Source: Arcanobacterium haemolyticum (GTDB lineage Bacteria > Actinomycetota > Actinomycetes > Actinomycetales > Actinomycetaceae). Taken from it: a DNA stretch of 64,000 nucleotides. The stretch spans positions 372,001 to 436,000 of the forward strand of contig JADYUX010000002.1 in NCBI GenBank assembly GCA_021532125.1, given 5' to 3'. The notes under the pieces were generated by a model. That model was not told the origin of the DNA and made no database searches. It saw only the letters and a program-made list of their open reading frames with translations. The position numbers and the translations under genes were made by a program. Shown here piece by piece: positions 51,861-61,746 of the stretch (position 1 is its first letter; every line of letters starts with the position of its first letter).

Positions 51861-53837
51861 TTACGCCTCGTGCTTACGCGAAGCGAGGAGCAACGCACCA
51901 CCTGCACCGAGCAGTGTCACGAAAGCAATTCCGTAACCCAGGGTCGATGCACCGGTGAACGCCAGCTTCTTCGACTTCGCGTTCGCCGTACCCGACGACT
52001 TCTCTTGACCGTTATCCTGCGCGGAACCAGATCCATCAGCCGAAGCAGTGTCATTAACCGTCACATTCGCCACAATGGCAAACGACTTCGCTACACCAAT
52101 ATCGAGGGTGAAGTTCACGTAACCAAGCACCGTGAATGTGCCTGCCGTTGCGTACTCTTCCGCATATACCGGCATCCACTCAATCGGCTCGGACGTTACT
52201 GAACCATCCGACCAGACAACATTCGTCGTTGCCGGAAGCTCCGGGGCATGCCCGATCGTCGTCACGACATCGATGGTCGGAGTTTCGAGCTTCACAGAAT
52301 ACGGCTTGTCTGACTGCGCGAGTACCGTAATCTTTGCCGTGACGTCAAACGTCACGGGTGCTGCGACATCAAATCGTGCCGCCGCGAGAACAATCGTTCC
52401 CGCCGAACGAACTGAGACGGGGGCAGCAGGCGCTGCCGACGTAACTGTTACCTTACCCGCTACCTCGAACTCGCCTGGAGTCTGGAGAAGGCTTGCGTCG
52501 TAGCTCTCCCAGACAACAGGTTCAGGAGTGACAGCACCGTTCGACCAGCGAACGTCTACCGTTGACGGCAATTCAAACTGGTTCCCAACCATCGTCGTAA
52601 TTTCAACGGCAGCGGCTGCCGGTTCGACAGGCTGAGTCGTGGCCGGAGTTGTTTCCTCCTCGGCGGGAGTTGACTCGTCATTGCCTGGCGTGGATTCATC
52701 ACTTCCTGGCGTGGATTCATCACTTCCTGGCGTGGTTTCCTCATTACCCGGTGTCGTCTCCTCGCTACCTGGGGTAGTCACATCCTCGCTTGGCGTCGTT
52801 TCCGTATCACCAGGAGTCGTCACTTCCTCAGCAGGCGTGGTTTCCTCGTCACCAGGAGTCGTCACTTCCTCAGCAGGCGTGGTTTCCTCGCTACCAGGTG
52901 TCGTTTCCTCGCTACCAGGTGTCGTTTCCTCATCACCAGGAGTCGTCACTTCCTCAGCAGGAGTGCTTTCCTCGTTGCCTGGCGTGGTTTCCTCGCTACC
53001 GGGAGTTGTCTCCTCGCTACCAGGTGTCGTTTCCTCATCACTAGGAGTCGTCTCATCCTCGGCGGGTGTTGTTTCGTCGTCAGCCGGCGTGCTCACCGAG
53101 GGCTCAGACTCAGGATTCAGCGCCTTGAGGGCTTCTTCAACTGTCTGTGTCGTCCCATGGCCCGATGTGCCGTCGTCATAAGCAATCTCGAGCACGGTGA
53201 TCGTTGCACCGGAAGCTGTCTGTGCTACGCCGATTCCGGCGACGTTGCCGAGTTGTGAGATCTCCGTCAGGTAGTGCCCATAGCCTTGTTCAGCGGTCTG
53301 GAGCTCGCTAAACCACGAGAGAACGGGATTATGGGAGGAATTCCGATCCGGGAAACCTTTTGCCAGATTCTCGGGGCCAAAAGCTAGCTTTCCCATCTCA
53401 TACTTTGGGCTCTTCATCGTCGAAGGATAAGTCTCGCCGTCCTGCACAAAGTATGCCCATGACGGGGCCCCGTTGTATGTATCGTCGTGGTTGATTTCAC
53501 CCAGCTTGGCGAGCTGATCGGCACGAACTTGCGCCCACTTCATCACATCGGAATTAACCTTAAAAGGTTCGAGAATATCGCCCGTTCCAGTCCCAGCCTG
53601 AATAAACGATGCATCAACACCATTCGCATCAGCGATTGTCTGTTCGTTCAGCGCCGTGCGTTGAACCCCGCGAACCTCTCGGTTGAGCTGGTCGACGTAT
53701 TTCAAGGCCTGTTCAACATTCTTGGCCGATGTTGCCGATGATTCATCGGCAGCAATGACATTCGGCACCACGATGGCAGCGCCGCCCACAAGAGCCAGAG
53801 TAGCAATTGCGAACACTACTTTCCCTGGTAGTTTCAT
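51861..53837 (-). CDS. LAFTG-anchored CAP-domain surface protein with ETTPG repeats
   Basis: Cell-wall protein of 658 residues from the ATG at 53837 (MKLPGKVVF), which has AAAGGAA upstream and opens a signal peptide. Residues ~45-215 form a CAP/SCP-like domain (NHDD, GPENLAKG, EQGYGHYLTEI). About 150 residues (247-400) are heptad repeats of the type ETTPGSE/ETTPAEE, acidic and proline-rich, acting as a wall-spanning stalk. Two bacterial Ig-like (Big_4) modules follow (LPSTVDVRWSNGAV; LPATTNVVWSDGSV). The C-terminus is a sortase signal: LAFTG at about 625-629, a hydrophobic helix and RKHEA. No sortase gene is in view. Confidence 0.9.
   Translation of the reverse strand: MKLPGKVVFAIATLALVGGAAIVVPNVIAADESSATSAKNVEQALKYVDQLNREVRGVQRTALNEQTIADANGVDASFIQAGTGTGDILEPFKVNSDVMKWAQVRADQLAKLGEINHDDTYNGAPSWAYFVQDGETYPSTMKSPKYEMGKLAFGPENLAKGFPDRNSSHNPVLSWFSELQTAEQGYGHYLTEISQLGNVAGIGVAQTASGATITVLEIAYDDGTSGHGTTQTVEEALKALNPESEPSVSTPADDETTPAEDETTPSDEETTPGSEETTPGSEETTPGNEESTPAEEVTTPGDEETTPGSEETTPGSEETTPAEEVTTPGDEETTPAEEVTTPGDTETTPSEDVTTPGSEETTPGNEETTPGSDESTPGSDESTPGNDESTPAEEETTPATTQPVEPAAAAVEITTMVGNQFELPSTVDVRWSNGAVTPEPVVWESYDASLLQTPGEFEVAGKVTVTSAAPAAPVSVRSAGTIVLAAARFDVAAPVTFDVTAKITVLAQSDKPYSVKLETPTIDVVTTIGHAPELPATTNVVWSDGSVTSEPIEWMPVYAEEYATAGTFTVLGYVNFTLDIGVAKSFAIVANVTVNDTASADGSGSAQDNGQEKSSGTANAKSKKLAFTGASTLGYGIAFVTLLGAGGALLLASRKHEA
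52647..53097 (-). repeat. 21-bp tandem repeats coding ETTPG heptads
   Basis: About 21 copies of a 21-bp unit in the surface-protein gene. Two unit types alternate (ending TPGSE/TPGDE and TPAEE), some blocks being identical at DNA level, so copy number may vary between strains by slippage or recombination. Confidence 0.85.
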
Positions 53838-54254
53838 GTGTTTCCTTTCGCGTGACAAGGTTTGTAGCGCTCAGCGTAAACCTCATACAAACACGAATTC
53901 TAATAGTTATTGGCCGCGAAATCGAGATATATCACGCAGTGTATAAAATTAATCCAACAAACATGTAAACACGCAGGTCACAAGTCTATATATAAATAGA
54001 TCACACAAAAACAATGAATAATAAAATAATTTACAACTTTATTATTTCATCGTTAATGCAGGTCATAGGTTCATATCAGAAGTCATTTCCAACTGCGACT
54101 AAAGTCGGCCACACGCCAACTTCCCTTCCGGGGCATCCTCCGCCACGAACTCTACGAGCTCGCCACCACGTCAAGAGCCCCTCGCCCCGAGTCACCCCCG
54201 GCTACATACACGTGAAGGCCTCTCCCCCAAGGAAAAGACCTTCACGTGGCATAC
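53838..54254. other. 417-nt intergenic region with AT-rich island
   Basis: Between the der stop and the surface-protein start. About 53880-54070 is strongly AT-rich and holds a 9-bp dyad (AATAATAAA at 54017-54025 with TTTATTATT at 54038-54046); promoter elements of the surface gene should lie at its edge. The der end has a long hairpin (54209-54248). I see no credible gene. Confidence 0.5.
54209..54248 (-). terminator. Hairpin downstream of der
   Basis: Perfect 10-bp outer arms (54209-54218 with 54239-54248) and partial inner pairing, 7 nt past the der stop; closes the xerD-to-der cluster. Confidence 0.7.
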
Positions 54255-55739
54255 TCACTTCCGCTTGCGGCGCTCGCGAACTCGCACCGAGATGTCGATG
54301 GGAGTCCCGACAAAGCCGAATTCTTGGCGAAGGCGATTCTCGATGAATCTGCGGTAGCCTGCCTCAATAAAGCCCGAGGCAAAGAGAACAAAACGCGGCG
54401 GGCAGCTACGCGGCTGGGTAGCAAAAAGGATTCGAGGCTGCTTTCCACCACGCACTGGATGGGGGTGAGCAGCGGCAAGCTCACCCAAGAACGCATTAAG
54501 GCGGCCCGTTGGGATACGCTTCTCCCAGGATTCCAAGGCCTCATTCATAGCCCGTGTCAGCCTGTTCGTATGCCAACCAGTCTTTGCCGATAGGTTCACG
54601 CGCTCAACCCACTGGAGCTGAACGAGCTCGCGCTCAAGTTCCTTATTGAGCTCCCATTGGCGTTCCTCATCCACGAGATCCCATTTGTTGCAGACGATCA
54701 CGAGCGCACGCCCAGCATCCACAACCTGCTGAATGACACGAACATCTTGCTCGCTCAGCTTTTCCGACGCATCGAGGAGGACGAGGCCCAGTTCCGCTTT
54801 TTCCAAAGCGGCCTGGGTGCGTAACGAGGCGTAAAAGTCGGCGCCCCTTGTCTGATGGACCCGACGACGGATCCCGGCCGTATCGACGAAAGTCCACGGT
54901 TCGTCGTCAAGCCAAATAACCTCGTCAACGGGATCGCGCGTTGTGCCAGCCAGCGGGTCGACGACGACACGTTCGGAACCCGCCAGTTGATTAAGGAGCG
55001 ACGACTTACCAACATTGGGGCGCCCGACAAGCGCGATCCGGCGCGGTCCGGAATGAGGCGTCGCTTCAGCGACACTGGACTCGCGCGGAAGGGCGCGGAG
55101 AATGACATCGAGAAGATCACCCATGCCGCGGCCATGCAAAGCCGATACCGCGTATGGTTCTCCAAGACCAAGCCCCCACAATTCTGCCGCATCCGATTCT
55201 TGAATGGCCGAATCGACTTTATTAGCGACGAGAATGATAGGCTTATCGACCCCACGCAGGAGGCGAACAATCTGTTCATCGGTATGCGTAATGCCGACAG
55301 TTGCATCGACAACGAGGGCCACCGCATCGGAATTCTCAATCGCATATTCCGCCTGGCGTGCTACCGATGCGTCGATACCCGCCACATCGGCTTCCCAACC
55401 GCCCGTATCAAGAAGGGTGAAATCGCGCCCATTCCACGATGCCGGGTACGACACCCGATCGCGCGTCACACCAGGGATATCCTGCACAACGGCAACACGT
55501 TTCCCGACAATTCGATTGACGAGACTCGACTTACCGACATTCGGCCGGCCAATCACGGCAAGGACCGGAAGGCCCGAGCTACCTCCCCACTCGTCATCCT
55601 CTTCCTCGCCAGCAAGTACTGCGAAGTCTTCCTCGGTGAGGTCGTACATATCCAGATTGTCACGCAACAGCTCGAGGCGCTGTTCGTCGTCGTTTACCTC
55701 AAAGCTCGAGGATTCACGATTGTCAAAAGTCTCGCTCAC
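54255..55739 (-). CDS. der: Ribosome-assembly GTPase Der (EngA)
   Basis: Essential double-GTPase for 50S subunit maturation, 494 residues. First G domain with GRPNVGKSS at 64-72 and DTGGW; second with another GRPNVGKSS near 238 and DTAGIRRR; then a KH-like C-terminal domain ending in basic residues (RVRERRKRK). A 55-residue acidic N-terminal extension precedes the first domain. GTG start overlaps the cmk stop by 4 nt with GGAG upstream, so it is coupled to the tyrA-cmk gene. Confidence 0.96.
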   Translation of the reverse strand: MSETFDNRESSSFEVNDDEQRLELLRDNLDMYDLTEEDFAVLAGEEEDDEWGGSSGLPVLAVIGRPNVGKSSLVNRIVGKRVAVVQDIPGVTRDRVSYPASWNGRDFTLLDTGGWEADVAGIDASVARQAEYAIENSDAVALVVDATVGITHTDEQIVRLLRGVDKPIILVANKVDSAIQESDAAELWGLGLGEPYAVSALHGRGMGDLLDVILRALPRESSVAEATPHSGPRRIALVGRPNVGKSSLLNQLAGSERVVVDPLAGTTRDPVDEVIWLDDEPWTFVDTAGIRRRVHQTRGADFYASLRTQAALEKAELGLVLLDASEKLSEQDVRVIQQVVDAGRALVIVCNKWDLVDEERQWELNKELERELVQLQWVERVNLSAKTGWHTNRLTRAMNEALESWEKRIPTGRLNAFLGELAAAHPHPVRGGKQPRILFATQPRSCPPRFVLFASGFIEAGYRRFIENRLRQEFGFVGTPIDISVRVRERRKRK

Positions 55740-57505
55740 ATAGACTCCTTCGGTATGAGGGAGATGACTGCTGCGACAACGTCATCAATTCCCATCGAGG
55801 ACGAATCAATAGTAGTGACACCATCCGGAGCAGTGAGGAACTGCGAAACCGTGGCGTCGTCGCGGTCACGGCGAACAACTTCATCGCGCGTAGCCTCAAC
55901 AGCTTGTGCGCTTGCTTCGCCACGAACTTCAAGCGCACGGCGGCGTAAGCGAGCCTCCTCCGAAGCAGTGAGAAGCACCCGTACATCCGCATCAGGAGCA
56001 ACGACAGTAGTAATGTCACGCCCTTCGGCGACAATTCCACGAGGCTGCGCCGCGATGATCTCGCGCTGGCGGCGTTGGAGTTCGGCACGAACGTCGAGAT
56101 TTGTTGCAACCTTCGAGACGACCTTCGACAAATCTGACGTACGGATTGCCTCGGAAATATCCGTGCCACCGCAGATAATTGTCTGCTCAGCAGGGTCAAC
56201 CGGCATATCGAGAGGCATAGCAATCGTCGCTGCTGCGACAGCCTGCTTATCCTCAAGGTCGATCCCCGAATTCATTGCCCACCATGCAGCCGCACGGTAC
56301 ATCGCACCCGTGTCGAGGTACCCAAGACCAAGCTTCTCCGCAACCTTGCGCGACACGGTCGATTTCCCCGACCCAGATGGACCATCGATAGCGATGACGA
56401 GACTCATCCGCGCATCCCTTCCCTCAATGACTACTTGCCAACCACGATCTTCAAGCGCCGCCGCTAACAGCCTAGCTTGAGCTGGATCCACCGAAAGCAT
56501 CGCTCGGCCGACACTCTGCGCAACGGAATGTTCGAGCTGGAGATCTTCGATATTGACGCCAATCTCACCTACCTCGGTGAAAAGGCGCCCTAATTCACCC
56601 GGACGATCAGGTACAAGAACAAAAACTTCCGAATAGCGGCGCGGCGCACCGCCATGCTTGCCAGGAATCTTGGCGACACCCTCATTGCCACGCGAGATGA
56701 CTCGCGAGACACCAGCGAGAACTCCTCGTGCGAAAGGGTCCTCAGCTCCGGGTTCTAGCGCATTGATAAGCCGTGTCAATTCAGCGTGAACAGGCTTGAG
56801 CACATCGACAACTGCCGAGGCATTCCCAGCGACAATACTTGCCCACAACGTTGAATCAGAATGAGCGATTCGGGTGACATCGCGTAGCCCTTGGCCAGCT
56901 AGTTCCAGAGCCTGAGTTCCACTCGAACGCAAAGCTCCCGCCACCAACGACGACATGAGCTGTGGCATGTGGGAGACGAGAGCCACCGAACGATCATGCT
57001 CGCTCGCCGACATCGTCACAGGAATAGCTCCCATATCAAGGGCAAAGGTGCGTAAAGCAGTAACGTAATCGTCGTTCGTCGCCCCGGAAGGGACAATCAC
57101 CCACGGGCGACCAATGAAGAGATCAGCGTCGGCAGCAATTGCACCTGAACGCTCACGCCCAGCCATCGGGTGCGAGCTGACAAACCGCTCAGCACCCGGG
57201 TGCCCGACGACATCAGCAATAACGCGCTCTTTGACCGACGAGACATCAGTGACGATCGCGTGCGGGTACTTCTCTAGCGCCGAACAGACAACCCCTCCCG
57301 CAACATCCGGTGGAGTAGCGACGACGACGAGCGCCGGAGAAAGCGAGCGATCCCCCGCGATTTTCCCCGCACCGAGGTCACGTGCTAACGCTTGGGCAGC
57401 CGGCGAAGCATCGTCGAGATACACCTCCGCGCCGAGCTGGCGGAGGCGAAGACCAATAGATGCACCGAGAAGCCCCGTGCCGATGATAAGGACAGGCGAC
57501 AGCAT
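55736..57505 (-). CDS. tyrA-cmk: Prephenate dehydrogenase-cytidylate kinase fusion (TyrA-Cmk)
   Basis: One open frame of 589 residues joins two enzymes that are separate neighbours in related genomes. Residues ~1-365 are TyrA: NAD-binding [37 protein letters not shown], then an ACT domain ([16 protein letters not shown]). Residues ~367-589 are a full-length Cmk: [17 protein letters not shown] and GRDITTVV. The Cmk part begins at an in-frame ATG (56407) with GGAAGGG upstream, so a free Cmk of 223 residues may also be made. Start ATG 57505 (TGATG with the rluB stop); GTG 57508 is the alternative. Confidence 0.9.
   Translation of the reverse strand: MLSPVLIIGTGLLGASIGLRLRQLGAEVYLDDASPAAQALARDLGAGKIAGDRSLSPALVVVATPPDVAGGVVCSALEKYPHAIVTDVSSVKERVIADVVGHPGAERFVSSHPMAGRERSGAIAADADLFIGRPWVIVPSGATNDDYVTALRTFALDMGAIPVTMSASEHDRSVALVSHMPQLMSSLVAGALRSSGTQALELAGQGLRDVTRIAHSDSTLWASIVAGNASAVVDVLKPVHAELTRLINALEPGAEDPFARGVLAGVSRVISRGNEGVAKIPGKHGGAPRRYSEVFVLVPDRPGELGRLFTEVGEIGVNIEDLQLEHSVAQSVGRAMLSVDPAQARLLAAALEDRGWQVVIEGRDARMSLVIAIDGPSGSGKSTVSRKVAEKLGLGYLDTGAMYRAAAWWAMNSGIDLEDKQAVAAATIAMPLDMPVDPAEQTIICGGTDISEAIRTSDLSKVVSKVATNLDVRAELQRRQREIIAAQPRGIVAEGRDITTVVAPDADVRVLLTASEEARLRRRALEVRGEASAQAVEATRDEVVRRDRDDATVSQFLTAPDGVTTIDSSSMGIDDVVAAVISLIPKESM
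56408..56425 (-). promoter_or_regulatory. Possible internal ribosome-binding site for Cmk
   Basis: Inside the fused frame, GAGGGAAGGG lies about 8 nt before the ATG at 56407 that opens the cytidylate kinase domain. If used, it yields free Cmk besides the fusion. Confidence 0.45.
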
Positions 57506-58248
57506 CACATTCCCACCGAGCGCATGAGCGCTGAAAGCTCCGTACCACCCACGACGCGTGTACGTCCAGGCTTAAGATGCCCCACCTCGATCGTCGCAAA
57601 CTTCGTACGAACGAGCTCCATGACGGGGTGGCCTACTTCTTCCATCATCCGACGAACGATGCGGTTACGGCCCGAGTGAAGCGTCACTTCGATAATGGAA
57701 TTACGGGCAGCCGATTCACGCAACGTGAACTTATCGACGCGAATCGGGCCGTCCTCTAACGTAATTCCCTTTTCAAGGACGCGTCCGAGGCCGCGCGTGA
57801 CGGTTCCTTCGACACGTGCGATGTACGTCTTGGGTACCTCGTAGGACGGGTGTGTCAGGCGGTGGGCAAGCTCTCCATCGTTCGTCAGGAGAATGAGCCC
57901 CTCGGTGTCCTGGTCAAGGCGGCCAACGTGGAAGAGACGCTCAGGGCGGTCCTCAACGTACTGCGCGAGGCCCGGCCGGCCCATATCATCCTCCATCGTG
58001 GAGACGACCCCCGGCGGCTTATAGAGAGCGATAGTGACCTTGTTCTGATCAATCTGAATCGGCATGCCATCGACGTGGATCGTCACAGCCGTTGGATCAA
58101 CACGCATCCCCAGTTCGGTGATGACCTCGCCGTTTACCGCGACTCGCCCCTGCGAGATGAGGTTTTCGCACAGGCGGCGCGAACCAACACCCGCATGAGC
58201 CATAAGCTTTTGCAGGCGCTCTCCGTTAGCGTCGTAAGGATTGGTCAT
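57505..58248 (-). CDS. rluB: 23S rRNA pseudouridine synthase (RluB/RsuA family)
   Basis: Pseudouridine synthase of 247 residues. An N-terminal S4 RNA-binding domain (RLQKLMAHAGVGSRRLCENLI) is followed by the RsuA-type catalytic domain with the catalytic aspartate in HVGRLDQDTEGLILLTNDG. RluB modifies U2605 of 23S rRNA in Escherichia coli; the exact target here is inferred. Its ATG overlaps the scpB stop (ATGA), with AAGGAA upstream. Confidence 0.92.
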   Translation of the reverse strand: MTNPYDANGERLQKLMAHAGVGSRRLCENLISQGRVAVNGEVITELGMRVDPTAVTIHVDGMPIQIDQNKVTIALYKPPGVVSTMEDDMGRPGLAQYVEDRPERLFHVGRLDQDTEGLILLTNDGELAHRLTHPSYEVPKTYIARVEGTVTRGLGRVLEKGITLEDGPIRVDKFTLRESAARNSIIEVTLHSGRNRIVRRMMEEVGHPVMELVRTKFATIEVGHLKPGRTRVVGGTELSALMRSVGM

Positions 58249-58847
58249 TGAAGTTCCTTTGCTACTTCGTCCAGTTCGGATGCCTCGGGAAGGTACGGGG
58301 CAAGCGGAGCTAATTCGTCAAGCGAATTAATCCCCATTGCTTCGAGGAAGAACGGCGTGGTTCCGTAGAGGATCGCACCGGTAGTTTCTGTCAGCCCTAC
58401 CTCATCAATTAAGCCACGAGTCTGGAGCGTACGAACAACCGAATCTACACTAACACCTCGTATCGCCGCTATTTGGGCACGAGTCACAGGTTGGCGATAG
58501 GCGATCACCGCAAGAGTTTCCAGCGCCGGCATCGTCAGCTTGCCAGATTCGTGGGCGACGACATGCGCGGCCACAACATCTGCATAATCCGGATTTGTAT
58601 ATAAGCGCCACCCGCCAGCTACTTCCCTGAGCTGGAAGCCCCGTGGCCGGGCCCCATTCTCACCCGCGAATTCACGAGCGAGATATCGCACATACGACTC
58701 CGTGCGAGCTTGTGAGATACCCAGAGTTTTCGCCATCGAAGCAACTGTCATGGGCTCGGCCGCCACAAGGACGAGAGCCTCGATAGCCCCGAGGATACGT
58801 GCCTCGTCGTTCTCGTCGTCATGGACGCCGGGATTGGCATCGCTCAT
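58245..58847 (-). CDS. scpB: Segregation and condensation protein B
   Basis: Winged-helix kleisin partner of SMC and ScpA in chromosome condensation, 200 residues. Family core: ILGAIEALVLVAAEPMTV near the start and LETLAVIAYRQPVTRAQI, the ScpB signature. GAGGAG precedes the ATG. It follows scpA with a 93-nt gap and overlaps rluB by 4 nt. smc is not in this window. Confidence 0.94.
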   Translation of the reverse strand: MSDANPGVHDDENDEARILGAIEALVLVAAEPMTVASMAKTLGISQARTESYVRYLAREFAGENGARPRGFQLREVAGGWRLYTNPDYADVVAAHVVAHESGKLTMPALETLAVIAYRQPVTRAQIAAIRGVSVDSVVRTLQTRGLIDEVGLTETTGAILYGTTPFFLEAMGINSLDELAPLAPYLPEASELDEVAKELQ

Positions 58848-58940
58848 AGCTCTCCTCTGCTCTCTCCATCCTCATCGCCGCCTCGTCAAGCTCGGCAGCG
58901 TACGGCCGCACCGAAAGTACCAACGCCGCTAGGGGCCGCG

Positions 58941-59747
58941 TCATTCCGACATGCCATCATCGTCCGTCCCTGCGTCGCCATGGCGCGGATCAACCAACGT
59001 AATGACAAGGGGCGCCAAGGCCTCACGCTGCTCAACGACGATCTCGCGCCCACGGATAAGCTCGAGAATCGCCATAAACCTCGACACGATCGTTGCGAGA
59101 TTTGGCGCTCCCTGACACAGATCTGAAAACGTACGCCCACCACCAGCAAGAGCTTCCCTGATGACGATAACCTGGCTCGCCACAGAAACCAGCGGGTTAT
59201 GGAGATGCGAAATCGCAACTTCCGGCTCGGAAGCGTCCCGCGTGAACGCCTGGACCGCGAGCATCGCCAGATCTTCCACACCAATCGACAAGCGGACTTC
59301 GGGGACCGCCTGGGCATACTGTTCCTCCAAAGGAACGTCACGAGCAACGGAACGCAGTTCTCTCGTGAGGACCTGCGCAAAATCCCCCGCCACTTCCTTG
59401 AAAGCCTTGTACTGCAACAGCTTCGCGAAAAGCAGATCTCGCTGCTCCAGAACCTCAAATACCTCGTCGTCCGGCTCCGAATGAGGTAGAAGCATGGCCA
59501 ACTTCAGATCAAGCAGCGTGGCGGCTACGACCAAAAATTCGCTTATTTGGGAGAGGTCAAGCTTGCTCTGTCTGCCAACAAACGCAATGAACTCGTCCGT
59601 CACTTCCGACAAAGCAACTGTCGTCACATCGAGGCGCTTCTTGACGATAAGGGAAAGCAGAACAGAAAACGGCCCCTGAAAAACATCCAGCTCGACAGCA
59701 AACGCCTGCTGGCCTTTATCGTCGACAGGGAAAAGAGCCTCATCCAT
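58941..59747 (-). CDS. scpA: Segregation and condensation protein A
   Basis: Kleisin subunit of the SMC-ScpAB complex, 268 residues. FQGPFSVLLSLIVKKRLDVTTV near residue 20 is the family N-terminal SMC-binding signature, and the C-terminal winged helix (RFMAILELIRGREIVVEQ) is present. The ATG lies 21 nt after parA ends. The Shine-Dalgarno is weak, so translation may be coupled to parA. Confidence 0.94.
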   Translation of the reverse strand: MDEALFPVDDKGQQAFAVELDVFQGPFSVLLSLIVKKRLDVTTVALSEVTDEFIAFVGRQSKLDLSQISEFLVVAATLLDLKLAMLLPHSEPDDEVFEVLEQRDLLFAKLLQYKAFKEVAGDFAQVLTRELRSVARDVPLEEQYAQAVPEVRLSIGVEDLAMLAVQAFTRDASEPEVAISHLHNPLVSVASQVIVIREALAGGGRTFSDLCQGAPNLATIVSRFMAILELIRGREIVVEQREALAPLVITLVDPRHGDAGTDDDGMSE

Positions 59748-59768
59748 GCTGTCTTAGCACCCTGAAAC

Positions 59769-60620
59769 TTAAGCGCACTGACCTCGGGCAATAACCTCAC
59801 GAGCAAGCTGACGATACGCAATCGCACCGGGATGATTCGGCGCATACTCCGTAATAGGCTGCGCCGCAATAGTCGCATCGGGGAACTTCACCGTCCGGCT
59901 GATGTACGTCTTATAGACCTTGTCGCCGAAGCCTTCCTTGACCGACGCCATGACCTCGCGCGAATGGAGAGTGCGCAAGTCGATCATCGTCAGCAGCACG
60001 CCGTCGATATGGAGGCGCGGATTGAGACGATCCTGGATACGCTCAATTTGTTCGGTCAGCAAGGCGACACCACGCATAGCGAAATACTCCGCCTCAAGAG
60101 GAATAATCACGCCATGCGCAGCCGTTAATGCATTGACCGTCAGCAGACCGAGCGACGGCTGGCAATCAACAATAATGAGGTCGTAATCGTCAACAACCGG
60201 ACGAAGCACTCGCGACAAAGCCTGCTCACGAGCCACCTCATTAATCAAAATGATCTCGGCCGCCGACAGATCAATATTCGCCGGGACGATATCGAGGTTC
60301 TTCACACCCGTCGGCACGATAATCGAACGGATATCTGGCTTCGCAGCAATGAGCTCGTTATAAATCGTGCGTTCCATCGCACGCGAATTCACACCTAACC
60401 CAGCACTCGCCGCAGCCTGCGGGTCGAAATCGACAATGAGAACCTTACGGCCATAGGCCGCGAGCGCAGCAGCAAGATTGATCGTTGTGGTGGTTTTTCC
60501 GACGCCGCCCTTTTGATTCGACATGGCGATGATGCGTGCGGGCCCATGAGAAGTAAGGGGCTCGGGCATGGGGATATCGGAATCGTCAAAGCCTGGCAGG
60601 AGTGCGTCTTGTTCGGTCAC
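59769..60620 (-). CDS. parA: ParA-family chromosome-partitioning ATPase
   Basis: Deviant Walker-type ATPase of 283 residues: NQKGGVGKTTTTINLAAALA (deviant Walker A with the signature lysine), DFDPQAAAS and DCQPSLGLLTVNAL. No parB follows; in actinobacteria this xerD-linked ParA is a second homologue, distinct from the parAB pair near the origin. GTG start sits directly on AGGAGG with no spacing, so the leaderless reading (TAAGAT then six bases) is more likely. Confidence 0.93.
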   Translation of the reverse strand: MTEQDALLPGFDDSDIPMPEPLTSHGPARIIAMSNQKGGVGKTTTTINLAAALAAYGRKVLIVDFDPQAAASAGLGVNSRAMERTIYNELIAAKPDIRSIIVPTGVKNLDIVPANIDLSAAEIILINEVAREQALSRVLRPVVDDYDLIIVDCQPSLGLLTVNALTAAHGVIIPLEAEYFAMRGVALLTEQIERIQDRLNPRLHIDGVLLTMIDLRTLHSREVMASVKEGFGDKVYKTYISRTVKFPDATIAAQPITEYAPNHPGAIAYRQLAREVIARGQCA

Positions 60621-60626
60621 CCTCCT

Positions 60627-60632
60627 ATCTTA
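60627..60632 (-). promoter_or_regulatory. -10 element before parA
   Basis: TAAGAT, then AGGAGG, then GTG at 60620 on the minus strand. The AGGAGG is too close to the start to act as a Shine-Dalgarno. Confidence 0.45.
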
Positions 60633-60687
60633 TCTAAGAATGGGCTGGCTGCGGGTATTCGTCGGCGGCAGATTCGATGCGGATGAG

Positions 60688-61605
60688 TTATGCGGTGGCG
60701 CGCGGATGAGCTGAGGCGTAGACCTCACGCACGGTATCTCGGGTGACGAGGGTGTATATCTGCGTCGTTGTGACAGACGAGTGTCCGAGCATCTCTTGAA
60801 CAACGCGGATATCCGCGCCTCCTTGGAGGAGGTGGGTAGCGAACGAGTGACGAAGCGTGTGGGGTGAAACATGCGCTGTTATCCCAGCTCGGTGAGCTGC
60901 TTCTTGAAGGATGTGCCACGCGCTTTGCCTGGATAGCGGGCGCCCGAGAGTGTTGAGGAACAAGGCAGCCGTTCCGCGACCGTGCTTCGCTAACTCTGGC
61001 CTACCACGCACGATATAGGCGTCAAGGGCTTCGAGTGCGTACGCACCCAACGGGAGGATTCGTTCTTTTCTGCCTTTTCCGAACAGGCGGATCGTCCGGG
61101 CATCGGTATCAATATCGTCAATTGCGAGGCCGACCGCTTCGGAGATACGTGCGCCTGTGCCATAAAGAATCTCGAGGAGCGCACGGTCGCGCAGACTCGT
61201 CGGGCTGTCGTCTACGCTCGCGGATTCGACGAGCCGTGTTACCTCATCAACGTCGAGGGCTTTCGGTAATCTGCTTGGAATCTTCGGTGGTTTGACGAAA
61301 GCCGCCGGGTCGCTCGGCGTCACTGATTCGTCGTACAGGAAGCGATGGAAGGAACGCACGCTCGTCATCGCACGCGCAACTGATGCCGGAGCCATCGACG
61401 AGAGCGTCTCAGCGAAAGCTGCTACATCTTCTTCCGTAATGCTCTCCGGATTATCACGCCCACGCGATGAGAGATGATCGGAGTATTTCGCCAGGTCTCG
61501 GCGGTACGCCCCTACTGTGTTCGCAGAGAGCGAGCGTTCAACTGCCAGATGCTCAAGATAACGGCGAATCGACCGATCAAGCCGAGACGTTGAAACTCCA
61601 CTCAT
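60688..61605 (-). CDS. xerD: Site-specific tyrosine recombinase XerD
   Basis: Chromosome-dimer recombinase of 305 residues, acting with XerC at dif. N-terminal SAM-like domain ([23 protein letters not shown]). Catalytic residues: Arg in GTGARISEA, Lys in [19 protein letters not shown] (His-x-x-Arg), [13 protein letters not shown] with the nucleophilic tyrosine. First gene of the xerD-parA-scpA-scpB-rluB-tyrA/cmk-der run. TAAGAT then eight bases precede the ATG, consistent with a leaderless or very short-leader mRNA. Confidence 0.95.
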   Translation of the reverse strand: MSGVSTSRLDRSIRRYLEHLAVERSLSANTVGAYRRDLAKYSDHLSSRGRDNPESITEEDVAAFAETLSSMAPASVARAMTSVRSFHRFLYDESVTPSDPAAFVKPPKIPSRLPKALDVDEVTRLVESASVDDSPTSLRDRALLEILYGTGARISEAVGLAIDDIDTDARTIRLFGKGRKERILPLGAYALEALDAYIVRGRPELAKHGRGTAALFLNTLGRPLSRQSAWHILQEAAHRAGITAHVSPHTLRHSFATHLLQGGADIRVVQEMLGHSSVTTTQIYTLVTRDTVREVYASAHPRATA

Positions 61606-61613
61606 AGTGAGGA

Positions 61614-61619
61614 ATCTTA
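61614..61619 (-). promoter_or_regulatory. -10 element before xerD
   Basis: TAAGAT, then TCCTCACT, then the ATG at 61605 on the minus strand. Confidence 0.4.
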
Positions 61620-61746
61620 GCGCCCACTATGCCTCCCATGATGGTCCAAGCAGGACTTAGGCGCACAATTCTTCCAGCCAACACAGAGTAAGATTGGCAC
61701 CAGTGCTTCCAGGAAAGCTGGAACTCAGATACTCGAAGGAGTTGCA

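Noticed and set aside
52647-53097. Regular 21-bp units considered as a CRISPR array
   Set aside because: No unique spacers, units are translated in frame, and there are no cas genes.
52639-53181. A 180-codon plus-strand frame of GVVSS-type repeats opposite the ETTPG stalk
   Set aside because: Stop-free only because the 21-bp sense repeats lack stops on the complement; no ribosome-binding site.
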